From Paracoccaceae bacterium (GTDB taxonomy: Bacteria > Pseudomonadota > Alphaproteobacteria > Rhodobacterales > Rhodobacteraceae): a stretch of 6,881 nucleotides of DNA. Of this stretch, positions 1 through 6,804 are shown piece by piece. The translations under genes and the position numbers were made by a program. Each line of letters begins with the position of its first letter. The first letter of the stretch is position 1. The stretch lies in contig JALQTL010000104.1 of NCBI GenBank assembly GCA_023260935.1, positions 1-6,881 on the forward strand, read 5' to 3'. The notes under the pieces were generated by a model. The model had not been told where the DNA came from and made no database searches. It saw nothing but the letters and a program-made list of their open reading frames with translations.

Positions 1-114
1 CACTGCATCCAGCGTCACTTCGACTTCGCCCGTGCCGGGGGGCGCCAGCTGAACCTCTTCGATAACCAGGGGTTCGCCGAATGCCCGGCAGACTGCGGCT
101 TTGATTGTTTGCAT
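1..114 (-). CDS. Zinc-dependent alcohol dehydrogenase, N-terminal fragment (runs off left edge)
   Basis: The minus strand reads 38 codons from an ATG at 114-112 with no stop before the window edge. The peptide starts MQTIKAAVCRAFGEPLVIEE and continues VQLAPPGTGEVEVTLDAV. This is the typical opening of the GroES-like N-terminal domain of medium-chain, zinc-binding alcohol dehydrogenases (KAAVCRAFGEPL, then a xxPPGxGEVxV turn). The zinc-ligand segment (usually CHSD, about residues 40-45) would lie just outside the window, so metal binding and substrate cannot be judged. Related proteins oxidise alcohols or S-hydroxymethyl-thiol adducts with NAD; which applies here is open. The start is well supported: a GAGGG Shine-Dalgarno lies 5 bases upstream. 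The gene is divergent from the large transglutaminase gene, with only 10 bases between start codons, so its mRNA leader and promoter must lie inside that gene's 5' coding region. Confidence 0.85.
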   Translation of the reverse strand, partial: MQTIKAAVCRAFGEPLVIEEVQLAPPGTGEVEVTLDAV

Positions 115-119
115 AATTT

Positions 120-124
120 CCCTC
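120..124 (-). promoter_or_regulatory. Ribosome binding site of the divergent alcohol dehydrogenase
   Basis: Read on the minus strand, GAGGG is followed by a 5-base AT-rich spacer (AAATT) and then the dehydrogenase ATG. It is a good Shine-Dalgarno match and fixes that start. On the plus strand these bases directly abut the ATG at 125 of the opposite gene, which has no comparable purine-rich site of its own. Confidence 0.7.
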
Positions 125-3100
125 ATGCCCGTTGGCCCCACGCCCCATTTCGTGAACCACCAGCAAGACCCCTATGGCAACTGGCTGGCGCGCTTTGTCT
201 TTCCCGAACCGGTCAGCGAACTGAAGATCGAGGTCGATCTGGTGGCCGACATGTCGGTCTATAACCCGTTCGATTTCTTCATCGAGGACAGCGCCGAATA
301 CTGGCCCTTCGACTATCCACTGGATCTGTCCGACGATCTGGTGATCTACCGCCGCGCCGAGCCGGCTGGTCCGCTGTTGCAGGCCTTTGTCGATGCCACC
401 CCGCGCGACAGGCAACGCACGGTCGATTTCCTTGTGGCGCTGAATGCCCGGGTGCAACAGGCCGTCGCCTATACCATCCGCATGGAACCGGGGGTTCAGC
501 CGCCCGAACAGACCTTGCTGCAAGGATCGGGATCGTGCCGCGATTCAAGCTGGCTGCTGGTGCAGGCGCTGCGCCATCTTGGCTTCGCCGCGCGCTTTGT
601 CTCGGGCTATCTGATCCAGCTTGCGCCGGATGTGAAATCGCTGGATGGCCCTTCGGGAACCGAGGTCGATTTCACCGATCTGCACGCGTGGGTCGAGGCG
701 TTCCTGCCCGGGGCCGGCTGGATCGGGCTGGACCCGACAAGCGGGCTCTTGACCGGGGAAAGCCATATCCCGCTGGCCGCCACCCCGCATTACCGCAATG
801 CCGCCCCGATTTCGGGCGGCTTCACGGCGCAAGGGCAGCCAAAGGTGGATTTCGCCTTTGACATGAAAGTGGCCCGGGTATCCGAACACCCCCGCATCAC
901 GCGTCCCTTCAGCGATGCCGCGTGGGCCGCGCTGAACGAAACCGGCCATGCGGTCGACAAGGTGCTGGCCGAACAGGATCTGCGGCTGACCATGGGCGGA
1001 GAGCCGACCTTTGTTTCGGTCGATGATTTCCAAAGCGCGGAATGGAATACCGATGCCGTCGGCCCGCAAAAGCGCGATCTGGCCGACAGGCTGATCCGTC
1101 GGCTGCGCCAGCGTTTCGCGCCGGGGGGCTTTTTGCACTATGGGCAGGGCAAGTGGTATCCCGGGGAAAGCCTGCCGCGCTGGACCTTTTCGCTTTACTG
1201 GAGGCGCGATGGCCATCCGGTCTGGAAAAACCCCGATCTGGTGGCGCGCGAGGCGCAGGATTACCGTGTTGGCCCGGCCGAGGCGCAGGCCTTCATGGCG
1301 ACCTTTGCCAGCAATCTTGGCATCTCGCCCGATCACGCGCAGCCGGCCTATGAAGACCCGGCGGAATGGATCCTGAAAGAGGCGAACCTGCCGCCGAACG
1401 TCAGCCCGGAAAACGCGCGCCTGAAAGACCCCGAGGAACGATCGCGCTTTGCGCGCGTCTTTTCGCGCGGGCTGACCGAGCCTTCGGGTTTCGTGCTGCC
1501 CATTCAGCGCTGGCAGGCGGCAGCATCGGCCCCGCGCTGGCGGTCAGAGATGTGGAAGCCCCGGCGCGGGCATCTGTTCCTGATCCCCGGCGACAGCCCG
1601 GTGGGCTTTCGCTTGCCGCTGGGGGCGCTGCCGCATATTCCGCCTGCGCAATACCCCTACAGCTATCCTGCCGACACCTCGGTTCCGCTTGGCCCTCTGC
1701 CCGATTTCCACGCCCGCGTGCCGCGCCGCGCGTTGGCCGAGGTGCAGGCCGAACTGGACCGGCTGGCCGCGGAACAGGCCGAAATCGCGGCGATGACGCC
1801 CCAAACGTCGGCCGGCCATGTCCAGACAGGCCAGACCAAGGCGGCTGAGCCCCGCGCCAATGCCCCCGGTCGCCAGACCATGATGGCGCAAACCGGGGTG
1901 GACCCCGGACAGGGGCAGGTGCGCACCGCCATGGCGATCGAGCCGCGCGACGGCCGGCTTTGCCTGTTCATGCCGCCCTGCGAGACGCTGGAAGACTACC
2001 TTGATCTGCTGGCCACCGCCGAAATCACGGCCGAGGCGCTGAACCTGCCGATCCATATCGAAGGCTATGCCCCGCCGCACGATCCGCGCCTGAACGTGAT
2101 CCGCGTCGCCCCCGACCCGGGCGTGATCGAGGTGAACATCCACCCCGCCCATGACTGGGGCGAATGCGTGGCCACCACCGAGGCAATCTATGAAGAGGCC
2201 CGCGCCTGCCGTCTGGGTGCCGACAAGTTCATGATCGACGGGCGCCATACCGGCACCGGCGGGGGCAACCATGTGGTCGTCGGCGGCGCGACGATGGACG
2301 ACAGCCCCTTCCTGCGGCGGCCGGATCTGTTGAAATCGCTGATCCTGATGTGGCAACGCCACCCGTCGCTTTCCTATCTTTTCTCGGGCCTTTTCATCGG
2401 CCCCACCAGTCAGGCGCCGCGCATCGACGAGGCACGCCATGACAGTCTGTACGAGCTGGAAATCGCGCTGTCCCAGATCGGCGATCCGGTGGCGGGTGGG
2501 CCGCTGCCGCCGCCCTGGCTGATTGACAGGCTCTTGCGCAACATCCTGATCGACGTGACCGGCAATACCCACCGGGCCGAGATCTGCATCGACAAGCTTT
2601 ATTCACCCGATGGCCCCACGGGCCGGCTGGGGCTGGTCGAATTCCGCGGTTTCGAAATGCCGCCGCATCCGCGCATGAACCTTGCCCAGCAACTTCTGAT
2701 CCGCGCGCTGGTGGCGCGCTGCGCGATGGACCCGCTTCGCGGCGCGCCGGTCCGCTGGGGCACGGTGCTGCATGATCGTTTCATGCTGCCGCATTTCATC
2801 TGGGCCGATTTCCTTTCCGTGCTGGAAGACCTGCGCGCCCATGGCTTTGCAATGGACCCGGTCTGGTATCAGGCACAGGCCGAATTCCGCTTCCCCTTCT
2901 GCGGAGAGGTGACGGTAGAGGGCGTGCATCTGGAACTGCGGCAGGCATTGGAACCCTGGCATGTGCTGGGCGAAACCGGTGCCATCGGCGGCACCGTGCG
3001 CTATACCGACAGCTCTACCGAACGGCTTCAGGTGCGCATGACATCACTGCACCAGGACCGCTACCGTATCCTGTGCAACCGCCGCCCCGTCCCGTTGGCG

Positions 3101-3439
3101 CAAACCGGAACCAGCGGCGAAAGCGTGGGGGGCGTAAGGTTCAAGGCCTGGCAACCGGCGGCGGCGCTGCATCCGGTTCTGCCGGTGAACGCGCCACTGA
3201 CCTTTGACATCTTCGATGGCTGGACAGGCCGCTCCATCGGTGGCTGTGTCTATCATGTCGCCCATCCCGGCGGGCGCAACCATGATACCTTCCCGGTCAA
3301 CGGTTATGAGGCCGAGGCGCGCAGGCTGGCGCGTTTCGAGGCCCATGGCCACAGTCCCGGCGCCTTTGAACCGGCCGCCGAAACCCCGCATCCGGAATTT
3401 CCGATGACCCTCGACCTGCGCCGCGCGCCATGGGTATAA
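125..3439 (+). CDS. Transglutaminase-like / DUF2126 putative amidoligase, apparently N-terminally shortened
   Basis: A 1104-residue cytoplasmic protein; no signal peptide or membrane segment is seen. Residues about 5-80 match the later part of the bacterial transglutaminase N-terminal domain (HFVNHQQDP, NPFDFF). Residues about 95-225 are a transglutaminase-like papain-fold core with a complete triad: C138 in GSCRDSSW, H187 in DLHAWVE, D203 in GLDPTSG. From L286 (LRLTMGGEPTFVS) to near the end is the DUF2126 region (COG4196 type), a family predicted to be a GS/GCS-fold COOH-NH2 ligase. Conserved-looking segments include H708 and GGGNH at 712-716, RIDEARHDSL at 766-775, and EFRGFEMPPH at 839-848. 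A helix and polar linker (about 536-600) divides the DUF2126 region. Substrates are unknown. ATG at 125 is the only sensible ATG; an in-frame TGA at 50-52 blocks extension, and TTG at 101 would add only 8 unrelated residues. Relatives usually carry about 45-50 more N-terminal residues (an HHxTxYxYDRPV then RLRPAP-like stretch), absent here. No Shine-Dalgarno precedes the ATG. The domain assignment is firm; activity and N-terminal integrity are uncertain. Confidence 0.9.
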   Translation: MPVGPTPHFVNHQQDPYGNWLARFVFPEPVSELKIEVDLVADMSVYNPFDFFIEDSAEYWPFDYPLDLSDDLVIYRRAEPAGPLLQAFVDATPRDRQRTVDFLVALNARVQQAVAYTIRMEPGVQPPEQTLLQGSGSCRDSSWLLVQALRHLGFAARFVSGYLIQLAPDVKSLDGPSGTEVDFTDLHAWVEAFLPGAGWIGLDPTSGLLTGESHIPLAATPHYRNAAPISGGFTAQGQPKVDFAFDMKVARVSEHPRITRPFSDAAWAALNETGHAVDKVLAEQDLRLTMGGEPTFVSVDDFQSAEWNTDAVGPQKRDLADRLIRRLRQRFAPGGFLHYGQGKWYPGESLPRWTFSLYWRRDGHPVWKNPDLVAREAQDYRVGPAEAQAFMATFASNLGISPDHAQPAYEDPAEWILKEANLPPNVSPENARLKDPEERSRFARVFSRGLTEPSGFVLPIQRWQAAASAPRWRSEMWKPRRGHLFLIPGDSPVGFRLPLGALPHIPPAQYPYSYPADTSVPLGPLPDFHARVPRRALAEVQAELDRLAAEQAEIAAMTPQTSAGHVQTGQTKAAEPRANAPGRQTMMAQTGVDPGQGQVRTAMAIEPRDGRLCLFMPPCETLEDYLDLLATAEITAEALNLPIHIEGYAPPHDPRLNVIRVAPDPGVIEVNIHPAHDWGECVATTEAIYEEARACRLGADKFMIDGRHTGTGGGNHVVVGGATMDDSPFLRRPDLLKSLILMWQRHPSLSYLFSGLFIGPTSQAPRIDEARHDSLYELEIALSQIGDPVAGGPLPPPWLIDRLLRNILIDVTGNTHRAEICIDKLYSPDGPTGRLGLVEFRGFEMPPHPRMNLAQQLLIRALVARCAMDPLRGAPVRWGTVLHDRFMLPHFIWADFLSVLEDLRAHGFAMDPVWYQAQAEFRFPFCGEVTVEGVHLELRQALEPWHVLGETGAIGGTVRYTDSSTERLQVRMTSLHQDRYRILCNRRPVPLAQTGTSGESVGGVRFKAWQPAAALHPVLPVNAPLTFDIFDGWTGRSIGGCVYHVAHPGGRNHDTFPVNGYEAEARRLARFEAHGHSPGAFEPAAETPHPEFPMTLDLRRAPWV

Positions 3440-3446
3440 GCGTCGG

Positions 3447-5846
3447 ATGACGCGCGCCGCCCCCCATCCGCCCCGACCGGGCCTTCTGGCCGATTACGCG
3501 CCCATCCCCGGCGTGGCGGATGAATTGCTGGATCCCACGGGGCAGATGCGGCCGGTCTGGGCGCCCTTCATCCGGCAGCTTTCGGCGCTGACGGGGGAAG
3601 AGGTGTCGCGCCGGCTGGCGCGGGGGGCGCAGTATCTGCGCGATGCGGGCGTCTATTTCCGGCTTTATTCCGGGGGGCCGACCCAAGACCGCGACTGGCC
3701 GCTTTCGCCGGTGCCGGTGATGATCGACGATGCCGAATGGCAGGAAATCTGCGCCGGGCTGCGGCAGCGCGCCGAACTTCTGGAAGCCGTGGTGGCCGAT
3801 CTTTATGGCCCCGCGCGACTGGTGGAAGATGGCCACCTGCCAGCCGAACTGGTGGCCGAAAACCCGCAATGGCTGCGCCCGATGGTTGGGGTGCAGCCCC
3901 GGTCGGGCCATTGGCTGCACCATCTTGCCTTCGAGATCGGACGGTCGCCCGACGGGTCGTTCTTCGTGCTGGGCGACCGTGCGCAGGCCCCTTCGGGGGC
4001 GGGTTTTGCGCTTGAGAACCGGATGGCCACCACGCGCATCTTCTCAGACCCCTTCCCCCGCGCCAATGTGCGCCGGCTGGCAGGGTTCTTCCGTGCCTTC
4101 CAGACTGCGATGACCGATCTTTCGGGAAGCGGTCGGCGCATGGCGATCCTGACACCGGGGCCGAACAACGATACCTATTTCGAACATACCTATATCGCCC
4201 GCTATCTGGGCCTGACGCTCTTGGAAGGCGATGATCTGATCGTAGAAAACGGTCAGGCCATGGTGCGCACCGTGCGCGGGCTGGAACCCCTTGGCCTGTT
4301 GTGGCGCCGGATCGATGGCGAATTCTGCGATCCGCTGGAACTGAATGACACATCGCAGATCGGCACGCCCGGGCTTATCGGGGCGCTGCGGCAGGGCAGC
4401 CTCACGCTGATCAACGCGCCCGGATCGGGGGTGCTGGAAACCCGGGCCTTCATGGCCTTTTATCCGCGCATCGCCGAAACCCTGCTGGGCGAGGCGCTGA
4501 AGATGCCCAATATCGCGACATGGTGGTGCGGCCAGCCGAAGGAACGCGCCTATGTGGCCGAACATGCGGCACGGATGATGATCGGTGGCGCGCTGGAAAC
4601 GGCCCTGCCCTTTGCTGTCGATGCCGATGCCGCGGCGGGGGATGCGCTGCGCGGCCAGACAGGCGGCGCGCTGGAGGATTGGCTGGCCCGGCAGGCCGGG
4701 GCGCTGGTCGGGCAAGAGGCCGTGACGCTTTCCACCACCCCGGTCTGGGCCGATGGCCGGCTGGTGCCACGGCCGATGACGATCCGCGTCTTTGCCGCAC
4801 GCACCGCCGAGGGCTGGACATTCATGCCCGGGGGATATGCGCGCATCGGAAAATCCGATCATGCCTCGGCCCTCGCCATGCAGGCGGGCGGTTCGGTGGC
4901 CGATGTCTGGGTGATTGCCAAGGGCCCGGTACCGGCCGATACGCTGGTGTCGCGGAACGCTTTCGAACGCGCGCCTCCCGGTATCCTGCCCGCGCGGGCG
5001 GCGGATAACCTTTACTGGCTGGGCCGCTATGTGGAACGGGCCGAAGGGGCGATCCGGCTGCTCAGGGCCTGGCATTTGCGGCTGGCCGAAACCGGCGATC
5101 CGGCAGAGCCGCGGCTGATGGCGCTTCATGGGCATATGGCCGGCCTTGGCCTTGCGCCCGACAAGCCGATCCCTGACACGCTTGCCAGCCTGATCGAGGC
5201 GGCCCGGTCGGCGGCGGCGCAGGTGCGCGACCGCTTTTCCCCCGATGGCTGGACAGCACTGGCCGATCTGGCCAAATCCGTTGAAACGCTTTCGCAAAAG
5301 GTCACGCCGGGGGACGATGCTGCGCAGGCGATGTCGGTCCTTTTGCGCAAGATTTCCGGCTTTACGGGCCTTGTGCATGACAACATGTATCACTTCGCCG
5401 GCTGGCATTTCCTGTCGATGGGCCGGGCGCAGGAACGCGCCGACAACACGCTGAGGCTGGTGCAGGCCTTTGCCGCGCCCGATGCTGTGCCCGGGGCGCT
5501 GGAAATCGCGATCGAACTGGGCGACAGCGTGATGACGCATCAGCGCCGATACCGCTTTGGCCCGTCACGCGAAACGGTGCTGGACCTGCTGGTGCAGGAT
5601 GGCCAGAACCCGCGCGCGGTGCTGTATCAGATCACCGAAATGCGCGACCATCTGGCCCGCCTGCCCCGGCGCGATGGGGCGGGAAATGGCGGGGCCGGGC
5701 TTTCAGATCTGGACCGCAGGCTGCTGACGCTGGAAACCGACCTTCAGGTCGCCCTGCCCGGCGCGCTTGACCCGGATGCGCTGGTCGATCTGCGCGCCCG
5801 TCTGGGCGGGGTTTTCGATCTGTTGCAATCGCAGTTCTTCCGGTAG
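3447..5846 (+). CDS. Circularly permuted ATP-grasp / alpha-E fusion protein
   Basis: A 799-residue protein joining two modules that are separate genes in many bacteria (COG2308 and COG2307 types). Residues about 60-490 are a circularly permuted ATP-grasp domain: QYLRDAGVYFRLY from residue 62, GPNNDTYFEHTYIARYLG from 238, RRID at 287-290, and NAPGSGVLE from about 323. Such domains are predicted to use ATP to activate a carboxylate and join it to an amine. Residues about 508-795 are the helical alpha-E domain, starting ILPARAADNLYWLGRYVERA at 513 and including FLSMGRAQERADNTLRL and VLDLLVQDGQNPRAV. The role of alpha-E is unknown; it is only known to travel with this ligase and with transglutaminases. 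No signal peptide or membrane helix is visible. The start is placed at ATG 3447, where the family-like LLADYAPIPGVADELL segment soon follows. The gene begins 7 bases after the preceding stop and ends 4 bases before the next start, so translation may be coupled. Its Shine-Dalgarno is weak. The product is probably the partner of both flanking transglutaminase proteins in one pathway; its substrate cannot be inferred from sequence. Confidence 0.92.
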   Translation: MTRAAPHPPRPGLLADYAPIPGVADELLDPTGQMRPVWAPFIRQLSALTGEEVSRRLARGAQYLRDAGVYFRLYSGGPTQDRDWPLSPVPVMIDDAEWQEICAGLRQRAELLEAVVADLYGPARLVEDGHLPAELVAENPQWLRPMVGVQPRSGHWLHHLAFEIGRSPDGSFFVLGDRAQAPSGAGFALENRMATTRIFSDPFPRANVRRLAGFFRAFQTAMTDLSGSGRRMAILTPGPNNDTYFEHTYIARYLGLTLLEGDDLIVENGQAMVRTVRGLEPLGLLWRRIDGEFCDPLELNDTSQIGTPGLIGALRQGSLTLINAPGSGVLETRAFMAFYPRIAETLLGEALKMPNIATWWCGQPKERAYVAEHAARMMIGGALETALPFAVDADAAAGDALRGQTGGALEDWLARQAGALVGQEAVTLSTTPVWADGRLVPRPMTIRVFAARTAEGWTFMPGGYARIGKSDHASALAMQAGGSVADVWVIAKGPVPADTLVSRNAFERAPPGILPARAADNLYWLGRYVERAEGAIRLLRAWHLRLAETGDPAEPRLMALHGHMAGLGLAPDKPIPDTLASLIEAARSAAAQVRDRFSPDGWTALADLAKSVETLSQKVTPGDDAAQAMSVLLRKISGFTGLVHDNMYHFAGWHFLSMGRAQERADNTLRLVQAFAAPDAVPGALEIAIELGDSVMTHQRRYRFGPSRETVLDLLVQDGQNPRAVLYQITEMRDHLARLPRRDGAGNGGAGLSDLDRRLLTLETDLQVALPGALDPDALVDLRARLGGVFDLLQSQFFR

Positions 5847-5850
5847 GCCC

Positions 5851-6720
5851 ATGCGCTATGACATCCGCCTCACGGTCGAATACCACTATCCCGCCGCCTC
5901 AGATCATGTGCGCAATATCCTGCGGCTCTTGCCGTCGGACAGCTCACGCCAGCGGGTCAGGCAGCGCATCCTGACCATCAGCCCGCGCCCCGATGAACGG
6001 CGCGAAGGGGTGGATTTCTTCGGCAATGCGACAACCCTGGTGGCCTGGCACCGGCCCGTGGGGCAATTGTCCTTTCATTTGCGGGCCGAGGCTGAACGCC
6101 TTGCCGAGCCCGAGTTCGACCTTTCGCCCCCCCTGCCGGCGCTGGCCGCGCAACGGGCCGTGGGCGGGCTTGGCCCCGCATCCCCCTTGCATTTCTGCGC
6201 GCCATCGGCCCGGATCGGGGCTTCGGCCGCGATTGCCGATTACGCCCGCGCTGCTTTGCCTGAAAGCCCAACCGCACGCGAAGCCGTCCGCGCCGTGGGT
6301 GAGGCGCTGCACCGCGACATGACCTTTGATCCCACCGCCACCGATGTGACCACGCCCCCGGATGTGGCCTTTGCCGCGCGTCGCGGCGTTTGTCAGGACT
6401 TTGCCCAGATGATGATCGCAGGGCTGCGCGGCCTTGGCATTCCGGCGGCCTATGTCTCGGGCTTTCTGCGCACGACCCCGCCGCCGGGTCAGCCGCGTCT
6501 GGACGGGGTGGATGCCATGCACGGCTGGGTCAGCGCCTGGTGCGGGGCCGATCAAGGCTGGGTGGAATACGACCCCACCAATGGCCAATGGGCGGGCGAG
6601 GATTATGTGACCGTCGCGTGGGGCCGCGATTATGCCGATGCCGCCCCGGTGCGCGGCGCCATCCGCACCTCTGGCCCGCAGGATACGCACCACAAGGTCG
6701 ATGTTATCCCCCTGCCTTAA
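5851..6720 (+). CDS. Transglutaminase-like protein, small stand-alone form
   Basis: A 289-residue protein of usual length for this family (COG1305 type). Residues 1-80 form the bacterial transglutaminase N-terminal beta domain (MRYDIRLTVEYHYPAASDHV, then LRLLPSD and FFGNATTLVAW). The core follows, with an intact triad: C181 in RRGVCQDFAQ, H224 in AMHGWVSAW, D241 in EYDPTNGQ. Bacterial members are papain-fold enzymes that are probably peptidases or amide transferases; no substrate is established. An open frame extends upstream to 5767 but overlaps the end of the alpha-E gene. ATG 5851 is chosen because the family-type sequence starts exactly there, 4 bases after the previous TAG. The only purine-rich stretch upstream (GGTAGG, overlapping that TAG) is very close, so translation probably depends on coupling. 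Unlike the first gene, this protein keeps a complete N-terminal domain. It is the last gene of the unit and is followed by a terminator hairpin. The domain call is firm; the function is inferred from family and context. Confidence 0.92.
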   Translation: MRYDIRLTVEYHYPAASDHVRNILRLLPSDSSRQRVRQRILTISPRPDERREGVDFFGNATTLVAWHRPVGQLSFHLRAEAERLAEPEFDLSPPLPALAAQRAVGGLGPASPLHFCAPSARIGASAAIADYARAALPESPTAREAVRAVGEALHRDMTFDPTATDVTTPPDVAFAARRGVCQDFAQMMIAGLRGLGIPAAYVSGFLRTTPPPGQPRLDGVDAMHGWVSAWCGADQGWVEYDPTNGQWAGEDYVTVAWGRDYADAAPVRGAIRTSGPQDTHHKVDVIPLP

Positions 6721-6751
6721 GACTGGCCCGCAATGCCTTGCTCTAACAAGA

Positions 6752-6777
6752 AAAATGGCCCCTTCCGGGGCCATTTT
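6752..6777. terminator. Probable bidirectional intrinsic terminator between convergent genes
   Basis: A perfect 11-base-pair inverted repeat (AAAATGGCCCC, loop TTCC, GGGGCCATTTT) sits in the 84-base gap between the convergent transglutaminase and nrdJ genes. The GC core is flanked by an A run and a T run, so a stem plus U-tract forms on either strand. The minus-strand tail (TTTTT then CTTGTT) is longer than the plus-strand tail (TTTT then GCG), so it may work better for nrdJ. On the minus strand the loop reads GGAA, a GNRA-type tetraloop. The rest of the gap shows no gene. Confidence 0.85.
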
Positions 6778-6804
6778 GCGATCACGTGGGCAAAGCCTCG
6801 GGGC

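Noticed and set aside
1..100. Missing N-terminus of the large gene hidden by a frameshift
   Set aside because: The plus-strand translation just upstream of codon 1 gives no family-like HHxTxYxY or RLRP sequence, while the minus strand is a clean dehydrogenase N-terminus. A simple frameshift does not explain the loss.
101..117. TTGATT and CATAAT as a plus-strand promoter for the three-gene unit
   Set aside because: The two boxes are only 5 bases apart rather than about 17, and no suitable -35 box lies at the right distance from CATAAT.
101..124. TTG at 101 as the start of the large gene
   Set aside because: The 8 extra residues do not resemble the family's N-terminus, no ribosome site precedes the TTG, and these bases overlap the well-supported dehydrogenase start. 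It cannot be fully excluded.
1544..2572. Minus-strand open frame of 342 codons inside the DUF2126 region
   Set aside because: It overlaps strongly conserved plus-strand motifs (GGGNH, RIDEARH), and its peptide has no recognisable domain; it looks like an antisense shadow.
4044..5540. Long minus-strand open frame of 498 codons inside the ATP-grasp/alpha-E gene
   Set aside because: The opposite strand is a clear family member across the whole span. The antisense peptide is rich in Arg, His, Gln and Pro with no recognisable motif, as expected for a shadow frame in G/C-biased DNA.
5767..5850. Upstream extension of the small transglutaminase to 5767
   Set aside because: It would overlap conserved coding sequence of the alpha-E domain, and the added residues do not match the family; ATG 5851 is the natural start.
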